From assembly GCA_964415045.1 (NCBI GenBank), contig CAYPZL010000087.1:1-22497 (forward strand): a stretch of 22,497 nt of DNA, written 5' to 3'. The DNA is from CAYPZL01 sp964415045 (GTDB lineage Bacteria; Planctomycetota; Phycisphaerae; Sedimentisphaerales; Anaerobacaceae). The notes under the pieces are model-generated. The model was not told the DNA's origin and made no database searches. It saw only the letters and a list, made by a program, of their open reading frames with translations. The position numbers were made by a program, and so were the translations under genes. The number at the start of each line of letters is the position of its first letter. Positions within the stretch are counted from its first letter, which is position 1. Shown in pieces: positions 1 through 7,340 of the stretch.

Positions 1-6
1 GAGATT

Positions 7-50
7 TTTCCTCCCTAAAGTAAGCCTAATCTCCATTTTGCAAAAGTTCA
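7..50 (-). repeat. 44-nt dispersed repeat, copy A
   Basis: These 44 bases recur without a mismatch at 20309-20352, and a diverged inverted copy lies at 20903-20936. On the minus strand the core reads TTTTGCAAAATGGAGATTAG and continues into GGCTTACTTT and a GGGAGGAAA end. The 13 bases GATTTTTCCTCCC at the left edge are also the reverse complement of 20284-20296, so a larger element probably continues beyond the window. No coding potential. Confidence 0.9.
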
Positions 51-329
51 GTAAGAAACCGAGAGTTGCGGCAGGAATTGTACCGCCCGGCACAGTCGAT
101 ACACCTTCGATGATGTAGCGCCGGAAGCGACGCGAAGAATCGTGAAAACCGCATCGTCCGCATCGGGCCTCAGGAACGCCCGGGCGTCCATTATATTATG
201 ACGTGCGAGACCATGCGCCACGCACGAGAGAGCCGAACGCCAAACGCCCCGCCGGCCCCAACCGGACCACCCGACCGCCCCCGCTCCAAGCGTGAGCGTG
301 TCATCCTGAACTTACCTGGTTCGATTTGG

Positions 330-515
330 TCGAGCGGACTCACGGCCAAGAGATCTACGAACTGTACCGTGGCCTGTGCCGTCCAGCAAGGGCGTGGGGA
401 CGTGTATCAGAGCTTTCCGACGGACACGCGCAGAATGCAGAAGTACCTCCGGCAACTCCGCGGCGACGGCAGTCCGCTGCATTTGACGTTTGAGATCAGC
501 GGTGAGGGGCACACC
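330..515 (+). pseudogene. possible fragment of an IS110-like transposase N-terminus
   Basis: In one frame this stretch reads like the start of a DEDD transposase of the IS110 type: a short strand with an alternating hydrophobic stretch (CTVACAV), then a sentence-like segment ending in LRQLRGDGSPLHLTFEISGEG, which resembles the usual '...L.FEASG.G' strand of that family. The frame has no recognisable DLH start motif upstream and loses resemblance soon after the SGEG motif, so it would be a remnant of roughly 60 residues out of 300 or more. The assignment is by eye and weak; it may simply be noncoding. Half-copies of a TCATCCTGA-type repeat lie on either side (299-311 and 649-677). Confidence 0.3.
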
Positions 516-648
516 ACGGGTGTTCTTCATGCTATTGGTCCAAAGCGAAAAATGCCGGGGGTTTGGGGGCTGAGCCCCCAAGAGAGACAGAAAGGAGAAA
601 AGGTCATGTAGGAAAACGAAAGAAAAAGCTTGCGGGACTCCAATTCAT

Positions 649-677
649 AGGATCCTTCACTTCGTTCGGCATGACAA
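649..677 (+). repeat. half copy of a TCATCCTGA/GGATCC hairpin repeat
   Basis: The bases AGGATCCTTCAC followed by TTCGTTCGGCATGACAA match the right arm of the inverted repeat at 10958-11059 (GGATCCTTCAC...TTCGTTCAGGATGACA) with small changes. The opposite arm is missing or reduced to the short GTGTCATCCTGAAC at about 298-311. Confidence 0.65.
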
Positions 678-865
678 CCGTGTGATGAACTGGGAGGGAG
701 CACCATTTCCGGCTTTTTTTCTTGACGGCATAATCGATCCGTGTTATGGTATACACAGAACGAATCGACTGCAATCAGGAAGCACGTGGCGGACAGCGAC
801 GGCCACGCAGACCCACATCCTCGCCGGAGAGCATGATGCCCGGAAATCGATCATCCGATCGCGCG

Positions 866-1197
866 AAACGAACCCAATTGGGACGAGCGGGGGGCGATTG
901 CGGATTGGAGATTGGGGGTTTGCAGCCGCCGAGGCGTGGGATGTCAAACGAAGCCAATTTGCGGGCATGCCGGGCGAGAGGCCCGGACCAGGCGCGCCAA
1001 ACGAACCCAATTTCCCGCCCTGGTGGCCTCGAAACGGTCTCCGCGCGCCAAACGAACCCAATTGGGACGAGCCGGAGGCCCACGATTGGGGATTCGCGGC
1101 GCGCGAGACGCGGGATGCGAGACGAACCCAATTGGCCCGGTTCCTCCGGCCTCCAGCCTCGGCGGCCCCGCGGGCGACGCGTAAAACGAAGCCAATC
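866..1197 (+). repeat. six direct copies of AAACGAANCCAATT, 51-80 bp apart
   Basis: Six 14-nt copies in the same orientation start at 866, 946, 999, 1050, 1120 and 1184. Consensus is AAACGAA(C/G)CCAATT; copies 1 and 4 extend to CCCAATTGGG, a small palindrome. Start-to-start spacing is 80, 53, 51, 70 and 64. The intervening sequences are unlike each other except for GC-rich CGCGC tracts before several copies. Because the spacing varies, the repeats fall in different frames and create spurious open frames rich in KRTQ/NEPN/TNPI words. Copy 6 reaches the -35 position of the promoter at 1215-1220. Function unknown. Confidence 0.85.
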
Positions 1198-1211
1198 GGG
1201 GGCGGCGAGTG

Positions 1212-1220
1212 TGGTATAAT
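1212..1220 (+). promoter_or_regulatory. extended -10 promoter for the PocR-AraC gene
   Basis: TGGTATAAT is an extended -10 element with a perfect TATAAT hexamer at 1215-1220. The -35 position (about 1192-1197) shows only CCAATC, which is the end of the sixth direct repeat; extended -10 promoters tolerate a poor -35. The predicted transcript starts near 1227, giving a leader of about 24 bases before the ATG at 1251. Confidence 0.6.
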
Positions 1221-1250
1221 GGCATTATCTTGCTATTTTGAGGTTTTGTG

Positions 1251-2549
1251 ATGGTTTCGCAGTTGGAATTGACACGACTGCTGACGCCGGGGCGGTTCCG
1301 GCGGCTGGAGCGGGAGTTTCGGCGACAGTTCGAGCTTGGTTTGGAGACGACAGACCGGAACGGAGCGGCGGTCGAGGCGTTGTGCAGCGCCGACTGCCGG
1401 CCGGACTTCTGCGCCCTGGTCCAGAGCGGCGCCGACGGGCGGCGCCGGTGCCTGGCCGAGCGGCACCGGGCGGTGGAGATCGCGGCCGAGACGGGGCAGT
1501 CGTTCATCACCATCTGTCACGCCGGCATCGTGCTGGTGTGCGTGCCCGTGTTGGAGAAGGAGACGGTCTGCGGCGGGATGTTCTTCGGCAAGTGTCTCTG
1601 GGAGCCGGTGACGGACGTCCTGACGCGGGACGTCGAGAAGCGCCTGCGGGGCCTGGCCCTGACCCACCGCCAGATCGTCCCGGCGCTGCGCCGGCTGCCG
1701 ATCGCGCGGGGCCGGCAGATTCACAACGCGGCCGAGTTCCTGTTCGACCTGCTGTACGAAGTGGGCGGGTTCGACGCGCGGGTAGTACGCTGGCGGCGAC
1801 AGCGGGCCAAGCAGCAGTCGGAGATCGGCGAGTTCATCCAGCAGCGCAAGAAGCTCGGCGCCGAGTGGCAATACCCGCTGGAGAGCGAGCGGGCCCTGCT
1901 GCAAAAGGTCAAGATCGGCGACCGGATCGGAGCAAAGGAGATTCTCAACTCAATCCTGGGGACGATCCTGTTTAAGGATATTGGAGATCTGGGAATTCTT
2001 AAAGCGCGGCTGCTGGAGCTGCTGAGCGTGCTAAGCCGGGCGGCGGTCGAAGGCGGGGTCAACATCGACACGATGCTCGAACGGAACCTGTCGTACGTCG
2101 ACAAGGTGATGCGGATCGGCAACCAGGAGGATTTGTGTGCGTGGCTCAGCACGGCGCTGAACGAGTTCATCGAGCTGGTGTACTCGGCGCAGGACGCGCG
2201 GAAGGTGAGCCAGATCCGTCCGGCGATCAACTACATCGACGCCAATTTCGACAAGCCGATCGCGCTGGCGGAAATCGCCCGGGCGTCGCACCTGAGCGTG
2301 TCGCGCCTCGCGCACATTTTCAAGGAGCAGATGGGCGTCACACCGATCGAGTATGTCACGGGGGTGCGGATGGAGCGGGCGAAGGAGCTTCTGCTGGGCA
2401 CGAGCCGCAGTTGCACGGAGATCTGCTTCGACGTGGGCTACAACAATCAAAGCTACTTCACGCGGACTTTCAAGTCGCAGGTCGGGGTGACGCCGCGGCA
2501 GTTCCGGATTCAGAACCAGCGAGGTGCGCTTCCGGAGGAGGCGTTCTGA
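1251..2549 (+). CDS. PocR-domain AraC-family transcriptional regulator
   Basis: A 432-residue activator-type regulator. Residues about 8-125 match a PocR sensory domain (the ligand-binding domain first described in the propanediol regulator PocR), with several cysteines in the CSADCRPDFC...RRRC segment and a glycine-rich CGGMFFGKC strand. A long helical linker follows. Residues about 318-422 form a double helix-turn-helix of the AraC type (LAEIARASHLSVSRLAHIFKEQ, then TEICFDVGYNNQSYFTRTFKSQ), ending in the usual GVTPRQFR. ATG 1251 is chosen over the GTG at 1248 because GAGG at 1240-1243 sits 7 bases upstream of it. The 3' end overlaps the convergent histidine kinase gene by 80 bases. The ligand cannot be read from sequence; related PocR-AraC proteins often control catabolic or microcompartment genes, none of which are here. 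Confidence 0.88.
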   Translation: MVSQLELTRLLTPGRFRRLEREFRRQFELGLETTDRNGAAVEALCSADCRPDFCALVQSGADGRRRCLAERHRAVEIAAETGQSFITICHAGIVLVCVPVLEKETVCGGMFFGKCLWEPVTDVLTRDVEKRLRGLALTHRQIVPALRRLPIARGRQIHNAAEFLFDLLYEVGGFDARVVRWRRQRAKQQSEIGEFIQQRKKLGAEWQYPLESERALLQKVKIGDRIGAKEILNSILGTILFKDIGDLGILKARLLELLSVLSRAAVEGGVNIDTMLERNLSYVDKVMRIGNQEDLCAWLSTALNEFIELVYSAQDARKVSQIRPAINYIDANFDKPIALAEIARASHLSVSRLAHIFKEQMGVTPIEYVTGVRMERAKELLLGTSRSCTEICFDVGYNNQSYFTRTFKSQVGVTPRQFRIQNQRGALPEEAF

Positions 2550-3672
2550 TACCGTCTTCGGCGGGGCCGGCGGGCCGGTGCTGTTTCGGGAAGGTGAAGG
2601 AGAAGGTGCTTCCGCGGCCGACCTCGGATTCGACCCAGACGCGGCCGCCGTACATCTCCACGATCTTCTTGACCAGCGCCAAACCGACGCCGGTGCTCTC
2701 GAACTCGTCGCGCGGGGCCAGCGTCTGGAAGATGCGAAAGATGCGCTCGAAGTGCTTTTCTTCGATGCCGGGACCATTGTCGCAGACGCTGAACTGCCAG
2801 GCGTCGTCTCGCTCCACACAGGCGACTTCGACTCGCCCATGCGGTTTGTCCATGTACTTGACGGCGTTGGTCAAGAGGTTCTGGAAGACGTGCGTGATTC
2901 GCGTCCTCTCGCACTCGATGACGGGCAGGCTGCCTTCGACGACGATCTCGACGTGGTCCGGCGGCGCGATGGCGTCGACGATATCGGGCAGCAGCCGGTT
3001 GAGGTCGACGCTGGTCCAGTTTTCCTTGATGCATCCGACCCGCGAGTATTGCAGGACGCCTTCAATCAGGTTGTGCATTCGGTCGACGCGGTTCTGGAGC
3101 AGGTCAAGCTGCTTGCGGCCCTCGTCACCGAGCCGGTCGCCGTAATCGGCGCATAACCACTCGGCGATGAGCTTGATGCCGCGCAGCGGCGCTTTCAGAT
3201 CGTGCGAGACGACGTAGGCGAAGTGCGTCAGCTCTTCGTTGATGTCTGCGACCCGGCGCAGCTCGGCCGTGCTCGTGACATCGGTTCGGGCGGCAAGATT
3301 GCCCTTCCCGGTCTTCGTGACACCCGGAAAAAGCTTTCGGAGCGTTCGCGCGGTCGCCGGCAACAGGAAGGCGACCGTCGCCGCAGCGAGTATAAGACCG
3401 CCCAGGGCAAAGCCGGTGAGCATCTGGAGGTAATACCCGCTGACGTGCCGGGTGACCTCGGCGGGCAGCTCCGTCCGGGCGAGTGTATGGCGCAGAATAT
3501 AGTGGGACGTCACCGCGGCGTAGATCGCCAGGGCCATAATGCCTAAAGAAAAGACAAGGATCATACGGGCACGAAGAGTTGACCTGAACGGCCGGGCCCA
3601 CTGTCCGGGCCCTCTTCGATTCCGGTCGTCCCCGCCGACCGACCGACTGATATCGCAGTTATCCGGCAGCAT
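2470..3672 (-). CDS. membrane sensor histidine kinase (second of a coupled pair)
   Basis: A 400-residue transmembrane histidine kinase. Two membrane segments, about 36-58 and 84-106, bracket a short extracytoplasmic loop of about 25 residues. The H-box is HFAYVVSHDLKAPLRGI with the phosphoacceptor His157; the ATPase domain shows the N-box NAVKYMDKPHG (about 269-279), DNGPGIEE (298-305), the F-box FQTLAPRD and STGVGLALVKKIVEMYGG. This SHDLKAPLR class resembles phytochrome-like kinases. The start codon lies inside the end of the upstream kinase gene (14-base overlap), implying translational coupling; ATG 3564 just before the first membrane helix is an alternative. The last 35 residues are P/A-rich and overlap the convergent AraC-type gene. 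No response regulator is encoded in the window. Confidence 0.87.
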   Translation of the reverse strand: MLPDNCDISRSVGGDDRNRRGPGQWARPFRSTLRARMILVFSLGIMALAIYAAVTSHYILRHTLARTELPAEVTRHVSGYYLQMLTGFALGGLILAAATVAFLLPATARTLRKLFPGVTKTGKGNLAARTDVTSTAELRRVADINEELTHFAYVVSHDLKAPLRGIKLIAEWLCADYGDRLGDEGRKQLDLLQNRVDRMHNLIEGVLQYSRVGCIKENWTSVDLNRLLPDIVDAIAPPDHVEIVVEGSLPVIECERTRITHVFQNLLTNAVKYMDKPHGRVEVACVERDDAWQFSVCDNGPGIEEKHFERIFRIFQTLAPRDEFESTGVGLALVKKIVEMYGGRVWVESEVGRGSTFSFTFPKQHRPAGPAEDGIRTPPPEAHLAGSESGTAAASPRPAT

Positions 3673-5302
3673 GGGTCTGCATCTCCACTTTCGGTGTCGC
3701 CAGCCCGTGCCCGGGCAGCGTGAAGAAGAACGTCGTTCCTTTTCCCAGTTGCGATTCGACGCCTATGCTGCCGCCATGCAGCTCGACGATTTTCTTGACG
3801 ATCGCGAGCCCGATGCCGGTGCTTTCGCATACATCGCGCGGCGCGAGCGTCTGGAACATCTGGAAGATTTTCTTGAAGTATTTCTCCTCGATACCAGGGC
3901 CGTTGTCCGTGACCGTGATCTTGCACACGCCTTGCTCCCGGGTGCAGCCGATTTCGATGCGTCCGTGCGATTTGTCCATGTACTTGACGGCGTTGCCGAT
4001 CAACTGGTGGAAGATCTGCTGGAGGTGGCCTTTTTCACAAACGACCAGGGGCATATTCTCCTCGACGGCGAACTGAATGTGTTCCGGCGGGTCGATCCGG
4101 GCGATGGCCTCCGCGACCACCTTGTTGACGTCGATCTTCTCCCGTTGCGCCGAGACTCTCCCTATCCGGGAATAGTGCAGAACGCTGTCCAGCAGCTCGT
4201 TCATGCGGAAGACTCTCGCCTTGAGCAGGCGAAGCTGTTCCCGACCCGGGTCGTCGAACATGTCCGCATAATCCGAAGCGATCCAGTCGGTCAGCGTCCC
4301 GATCGCGCGCAAGGGGGCCTTCAGATCGTGCGCGGCCACGTAGGTGACATCCTGGAGCTCCTTGTTCGAGCGTCTCAACTCGCGCACGGTCTCGGCGAGG
4401 TGCTCGTTGGCCTTGGCCAGGGCGTGCTCGGCGTCCTTGCGGAACGCGATCTCGCGAGTGAGCCGGTTATTGGCGGCGGTCAGTTCCGCCGTGCGCGCCT
4501 GAACCCGGACTTCGAGTCGCTCGTTGGCCTTGACCAGCGCGGCGTCTCGCTGCTGGATTTGTTCGAGCATTTCGTTGAACGCCTGCATGAGAAGTCCCAT
4601 CTCGTCGCGGCTGTCGTAGGCGGCGCGAATGTCGTATTGTTTCTTCTCCGAGACGAAATTGGCTACCCCGGCCAGGTAGAGTATGGGAGAGGAGACCAAA
4701 CGCTGGAGCCGCGCCGAGACCAGATAGGCGGCCGCGCACGACAGCAGCACGACACCGGCAATGACGATCGCAGAGCGTTTGAGTCTCAGATGCATGGCGT
4801 CGAGCGTGGCCTTGAGACAGACGATGCCGATTTCGCGATCCTGCCGGAGCACGGGCTGAGTCAGCGTGAGGAAGCCCCCTTTGAAGCGCTGACGGCCTTG
4901 GGCCGGGGCCGGACGAGGGATCGTGGCGGTGGTCCCGTCACGGGTATAAACGGCGAACAGTCTGCCGTCGCTGGTGTAGACGCAGGCGACCAGAATGGAG
5001 GGAAGGGCCTCGACGCTGCGCAGAACGTCGGTCGCGTCGGCCGGATCCTCAAAGGTGATCGCCGCCCGGCAACTGTTGGCGAGGATCTCGGCGTGGCTGT
5101 GAAGGTCGCGGACCAGGGAACGTCTCAGGCTGTTCCATTCCCACGCCAGGAAGATGACGCCCGATATCGAGAGCGCCGCGGCGCAGGTGATCATGATAAC
5201 GACCATCAGCTTGTATCGTATGGACAGATCGCGCACCAGCGAGCGCGGTCGCCGCTTCCCGGGCGTCGAGTGCGAATGGCTGTCCTTCGTCATCCTGTCC
5301 AT
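3659..5302 (-). CDS. CHASE8-like/HAMP sensor histidine kinase (first of a coupled pair)
   Basis: A 547-residue membrane kinase, numbered from ATG 5302. Membrane helix 1 is at about 33-54, followed by an extracytoplasmic segment resembling the CHASE8 domain (ILANSCRAAITFEDPADATD...ILVACVYTSDGRLFAVY), membrane helix 2 at about 177-196, a HAMP region, a coiled coil of about 70 residues, then HisKA with His325 in YVAAHDLKAPLRAI. The ATPase domain has NAVKYMD (about 437-443), DNGPG (466-470), FQTLAPRD and STGIGLAIVKKIVELHGG. The frame stays open upstream to 5803, but those 167 residues are arginine/proline-rich low-complexity sequence with no family resemblance, so a start at 5302 or 5293 is preferred; no clear ribosome-binding site marks either. 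Its kinase core closely resembles that of the downstream gene, suggesting duplication. Confidence 0.87.
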   Translation of the reverse strand: MDRMTKDSHSHSTPGKRRPRSLVRDLSIRYKLMVVIMITCAAALSISGVIFLAWEWNSLRRSLVRDLHSHAEILANSCRAAITFEDPADATDVLRSVEALPSILVACVYTSDGRLFAVYTRDGTTATIPRPAPAQGRQRFKGGFLTLTQPVLRQDREIGIVCLKATLDAMHLRLKRSAIVIAGVVLLSCAAAYLVSARLQRLVSSPILYLAGVANFVSEKKQYDIRAAYDSRDEMGLLMQAFNEMLEQIQQRDAALVKANERLEVRVQARTAELTAANNRLTREIAFRKDAEHALAKANEHLAETVRELRRSNKELQDVTYVAAHDLKAPLRAIGTLTDWIASDYADMFDDPGREQLRLLKARVFRMNELLDSVLHYSRIGRVSAQREKIDVNKVVAEAIARIDPPEHIQFAVEENMPLVVCEKGHLQQIFHQLIGNAVKYMDKSHGRIEIGCTREQGVCKITVTDNGPGIEEKYFKKIFQMFQTLAPRDVCESTGIGLAIVKKIVELHGGSIGVESQLGKGTTFFFTLPGHGLATPKVEMQTHAAG

Positions 5303-6086
5303 GAGGTCGCTTGCGTTACCGGCTCTTTCCGGGTCGTCACCCCCGGTATTCCATTGTCTGCTACGGGCTTCATCGTCGTTTCGCCCTTGCTCTCGCGTTG
5401 CCTTCGAGCAGGGGCTCGGCGCCGCGGTTGGCGGTTCCGTCGGCCGCGCGTACTGCGCCTCAGTAGTATCGTCCTGCCGCGGGGCTTGATGGAGTGGGGA
5501 AATGACTGGGCCGGCGGTGTGGATTCTCCGGCGCCGCAAGCCTTCTTCCAGGTTGGCGCGGCAGCGTTGGCGCGCCACCGGGGACGACGGCGTGACGTCT
5601 GCCCTGCCCCCGGCCGGGGCAGTTGCCGGCGTCTGATAAAAGCGGCGTTGCGTCCCCTCGGCGGGCGGGCGGCGCGCCGCGATCTCGTTCGAGGAGGGCG
5701 TTTGCGTCAGCCGGGCCGCGCGGCCAGCCGACGCGATGGCAGCCGGCGCATCGGACGCGCATGCCGGGCAGAAACGCCTGCAAGGAGGACTTTTTTGCCG
5801 CACGCAGGCGATCCCGCGCGATGCGCGTTTGTGATTGCAGCATCTTATCGGGCGATTTTCGCACCAGCCTGGCTAACGATAGCGCTGCCCGCCCTCGATA
5901 CGGAAGTGCTTTGGCCTTGACAGTTTACCTATCCTCTCATACTATCGCTTGCGCTTGTATGTACGTGATGAAGGCGGCTGGCTCGCCTTCTGGGAACCTG
6001 TCGTGACTGGAGTTCAAGCCGGAGGCGGACGAGCCTCGATGAGCTGGCTTGACGGCAGAAGGAAGGACCGCGCCGAGTAGAAGCCT
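5303..6086. other. 784-bp divergent intergenic region
   Basis: This separates the kinase pair (-) from dxr (+). Frames are open on both strands, but their translations are arginine/proline/alanine-rich without domains. The identifiable elements are the promoter at 5917-5945 and a possible leader hairpin in dxr around 6015-6056, where AAGCC...GGCTT encloses GAGGC...GCCTC. The 5303-5900 part shows no repeat of the families seen elsewhere and nothing else I can name. Confidence 0.5.
5917..5945 (+). promoter_or_regulatory. sigma70-type promoter upstream of dxr
   Basis: TTGACA at 5917-5922 is followed after exactly 17 bases by TACTAT at 5940-5945. The -35 is perfect, the -10 matches 5 of 6, and the spacing is optimal. 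Transcription would begin near 5952 and give a leader of about 135 bases before dxr. It is the best promoter-like match I noticed in the window. Confidence 0.7.
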
Positions 6087-7262
6087 ATGCGACGAGGCAT
6101 CGCCATTTTAGGATCGACCGGGTCGATCGGCCGCAATGCGCTGCGGGTCATTGAGGCTCTCGGACCGGAGTATGAGGTCATAGGTCTCAGTGCCCACAGC
6201 AGCGTGGAACTTCTGGCCGAGCAGGCCCGGCGGCACCGGCCCCGGTTTGTGGCCGTGACCAACGCCGACTGCGCCGCCGGCCTTTCGGATTTCGTTTCCG
6301 ATCTGGAGTCGGAAATTCTCGTCGGGCCCGAGAGTCTGACGGAGCTGGCGCGTTGCGCCGAGGCCGATACGGTTTTGACCGCGGTGGTGGGAGCGGCGGG
6401 TTTGCCATCGGCCCTGGCGGCGGCCCGAAGCGGCAAACGCCTGGCGATAGCGAACAAGGAACCGCTGGTGATGGCCGGGGAGCTGCTCACGAGCGTCGCG
6501 CGGGAGCACGGAAGCACACTGCTGCCGGTCGACAGCGAGCACTCGGCGATTTTCCAGGCGATGCAGTCCGGCTCGGCCGCGGAGGTGCGACGCATTCTCC
6601 TGACCGGCTCGGGCGGGCCGTTTCGCGGCGCCACCGCCGAGGATCTCGAACAAGTCACGCTCGAGCAGGCGCTGGCGCATCCGGTCTGGCAGATGGGCCC
6701 CAAGATCACGATCGATTCGGCCACGATGATGAACAAGGCGCTGGAGGTCATCGAGGCCCGCTGGTTGTTCGAGGTGCCGGTGGAAAAGGTGGAGGTGCTG
6801 ATTCACCCCGAGTCGATCGTGCATTCGCTGGTGGAGTTCGTGGATGGATCGGTGATCGCGCAGCTCGGCGAACCGGACATGTGCCTGCCGATCCAATACG
6901 CGCTGACGTATCCGCACCGGGTCGCGGGCGTCGCGAAACCGTTGCGGCTCGACGATATCGGGCGGCTTCATTTCGAGAAGCCCGAGCCGGAGACGTTCCG
7001 GGCCCTGACGCTGGCCTACGAGGTCGCCGAGGCCGGCGGTACGGCGCCGGCGGTGTTCAACGCGGCCAACGAAGCCGCCGTCGAGGAGTTTCTCGCCGGA
7101 CGAATTCGATTTACGCAGATTATGGAACTGGTCGAGCATTGTCTGGGCCGGCATGACGTTCGGCACGGCGGTTCTCTGCACGAGCTGCTGGAAGCGGATG
7201 CCTGGGCGCGCGCCGAAGTCGCCGACGAGCTGCGCCGGACGACCCGCACTGCCGGGCGCTGA
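6087..7262 (+). CDS. dxr: 1-deoxy-D-xylulose 5-phosphate reductoisomerase
   Basis: The 391-residue protein is full length for DXR, which converts DXP to MEP with NADPH in the MEP isoprenoid pathway. The N-terminal nucleotide-binding motif is ILGSTGSIGRNAL (about 7-19). The substrate and metal site is present: IANKEPLVMAGELL (about 121-134), LPVDSEHSAIFQAM with the metal-binding Asp and Glu, LLTGSGGPFR, the HPVWQMGPKITIDSATMMNKALEVIEA block, and VLIHPESIVHSLVEF. The C-terminus has FNAANEAAVEEFL. The ribosome-binding site is weak. It lies 78 bases upstream of rseP; dxr and rseP are neighbours in many bacteria, so co-transcription from the promoter at 5917-5945 is likely. Cytoplasmic. Confidence 0.96.
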   Translation: MRRGIAILGSTGSIGRNALRVIEALGPEYEVIGLSAHSSVELLAEQARRHRPRFVAVTNADCAAGLSDFVSDLESEILVGPESLTELARCAEADTVLTAVVGAAGLPSALAAARSGKRLAIANKEPLVMAGELLTSVAREHGSTLLPVDSEHSAIFQAMQSGSAAEVRRILLTGSGGPFRGATAEDLEQVTLEQALAHPVWQMGPKITIDSATMMNKALEVIEARWLFEVPVEKVEVLIHPESIVHSLVEFVDGSVIAQLGEPDMCLPIQYALTYPHRVAGVAKPLRLDDIGRLHFEKPEPETFRALTLAYEVAEAGGTAPAVFNAANEAAVEEFLAGRIRFTQIMELVEHCLGRHDVRHGGSLHELLEADAWARAEVADELRRTTRTAGR

Positions 7263-7340
7263 GACTGGCGGGCCGAGCGGCAAAGCACGAAACCACAGGG
7301 ACCGGTGGGACACCATCGGCCCTGTACTTGGAGTTTGTTG

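Larger units (their letters stand above)
51..865. other. gene-poor left region
   Basis: Apart from the transposase-like fragment at 330-515 and the half repeat at 649-677, no supported gene is visible here. Open frames exist on both strands but lack ribosome-binding sites and recognisable domains. The segment 893-918 just beyond begins a GATTGGAGATT-type repeat that also occurs at 14443-14540. Confidence 0.5.

Noticed and set aside
866..1197. CRISPR array
   Set aside because: Repeat unit is only 14 nt, spacing varies from 51 to 80, and no cas genes or leader are present.
682..1251. Open frames on both strands with repeated KRTQ, NEPN, TNPI or IGFV words
   Set aside because: They are produced by the six AAACGAANCCAATT repeats read in different frames; no domain or ribosome-binding site.
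5303..5803. N-terminal extension of the CHASE8-like kinase
   Set aside because: The 167 residues are arginine/proline-rich low-complexity sequence; family alignment starts near the first membrane helix.
3539..5920. Plus-strand open frame of 793 codons
   Set aside because: It is antisense to the two histidine kinases, which have clear motifs; its translation has no recognisable domain.
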